From contig NZ_VUOS01000012.1 in the NCBI RefSeq assembly GCF_009829325.1, forward strand, positions 124,001 through 188,000: a stretch of 64,000 nucleotides of DNA. The letters are read 5' to 3'. Position 1 is the first letter of the stretch, and each line of letters starts with the position of its first letter. Under the pieces are notes generated by a model that saw only the letters and a list, made by a program, of their open reading frames with translations, ran no database searches and was not told the DNA's origin. The position numbers and the translations under genes were made by a program. Source of the stretch: Nocardia sp. CY41 (GTDB taxonomy: Bacteria; Actinomycetota; Actinomycetes; Mycobacteriales; Mycobacteriaceae). This document shows positions 63,933-64,000 of this stretch, piece by piece.

Positions 63933-64000
63933 ATGGGTTCTGTGATCAAGAAGCGCCGCAAGCGCATGTCGAAGAAGAAGCACCGCAAGCTGCTTCGCCG
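63933..64000 (+). CDS. Small ribosomal protein bS22 (AURKAIP1/COX24 family), N-terminal part
   Basis: ATG 63933 opens MGSVIKKRRKRMSKKKHRKL then LR, running off the window after 22 codons. This very basic start is diagnostic of the 30-odd residue bS22 protein encoded after the excisionase-like gene in actinobacteria (Rv0500B). GAGGACAACC upstream holds the ribosome binding site (GAGG). The 226 bases before it hold no gene and probably its promoter. Confidence 0.92.
   Translation, partial: MGSVIKKRRKRMSKKKHRKLLR

Overview
The window is high-GC actinobacterial chromosome, most probably from a Nocardia or close relative in the Mycobacteriales. The reasons are the mycothiol gene mshA, a heparin-binding-hemagglutinin homologue, senX3-regX3, ESX/type VII accessory genes (EspG and a PPE-like protein), XRE/DUF5753 plus DUF397 regulators, frequent GTG/TTG starts, and a gene order from about 28.5 kb onward that follows, from memory, the M. 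tuberculosis Rv0472c-Rv0500B stretch with local insertions. I saw no rRNA, tRNA, CRISPR array or insertion sequence.

Left end (0-5.3 kb): an accessory, partly decayed patch. It holds the tail of an allantoinase-like deacetylase, a hypothetical gene needing two frameshifts, a small secreted-protein gene split by a frameshift, a DUF397 remnant with an in-frame stop, an intact XRE/DUF5753-DUF397 pair, and overlapping small genes of unknown function, two of which share a Cys/His-containing module.

5.3-12.7 kb: isocitrate lyase (aceA) with RamB-like sites upstream, fadB2, a 95-nt hairpin region, then a full-length MetE homologue in which three of four zinc ligands and the presumed pterin-stacking Trp are replaced. 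A TPR gene follows, flanked by fragments of two TetR regulators.

12.7-28.5 kb: AI-2E-type permease, zinc alcohol dehydrogenase, trypsin-like PDZ protease, DsbA-VKOR disulfide pair, TetR/carboxylesterase divergent pair with two palindromic operators, LLM flavin oxidoreductase, PPK2, a three-gene ESX accessory cassette, a GntR regulator, and an operon of UbiB-type kinase, enoyl-reductase-like protein and methyltransferase.

28.5-48.8 kb: TetR, DUF445 protein, XRE regulator overlapping hbhA, DUF2516, an alpha/beta hydrolase whose upstream region carries a motif like the one in the XRE gene's own promoter, purU, a VapBC pair whose toxin lacks the first catalytic Asp, deoC, DUF2993, an orphan AbiEi-like protein, a methyltransferase, two DUF2505 genes, murB, an L,D-transpeptidase lipoprotein, mscL, SDR, hydrolase, mshA, YbjN, a ROK kinase and gpmA.

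48.8-64 kb: an inserted block between gpmA and senX3 (secreted CocE/S15 hydrolase, DGPF protein with an ECF42-type sigma factor and a matching promoter, NADP oxidoreductase with divergent HxlR), then the conserved senX3-regX3, Rv0495c-like, ppx, Rv0497-Rv0499-like genes, proC, an excisionase-like DNA-binding protein and the start of the bS22 ribosomal protein gene. Functionally the window mixes glyoxylate and carbon metabolism, cell-envelope synthesis, redox homeostasis (mycothiol, Dsb/VKOR), phosphate and polyphosphate physiology (SenX3-RegX3, PPK2, Ppx) and many one-component regulators.
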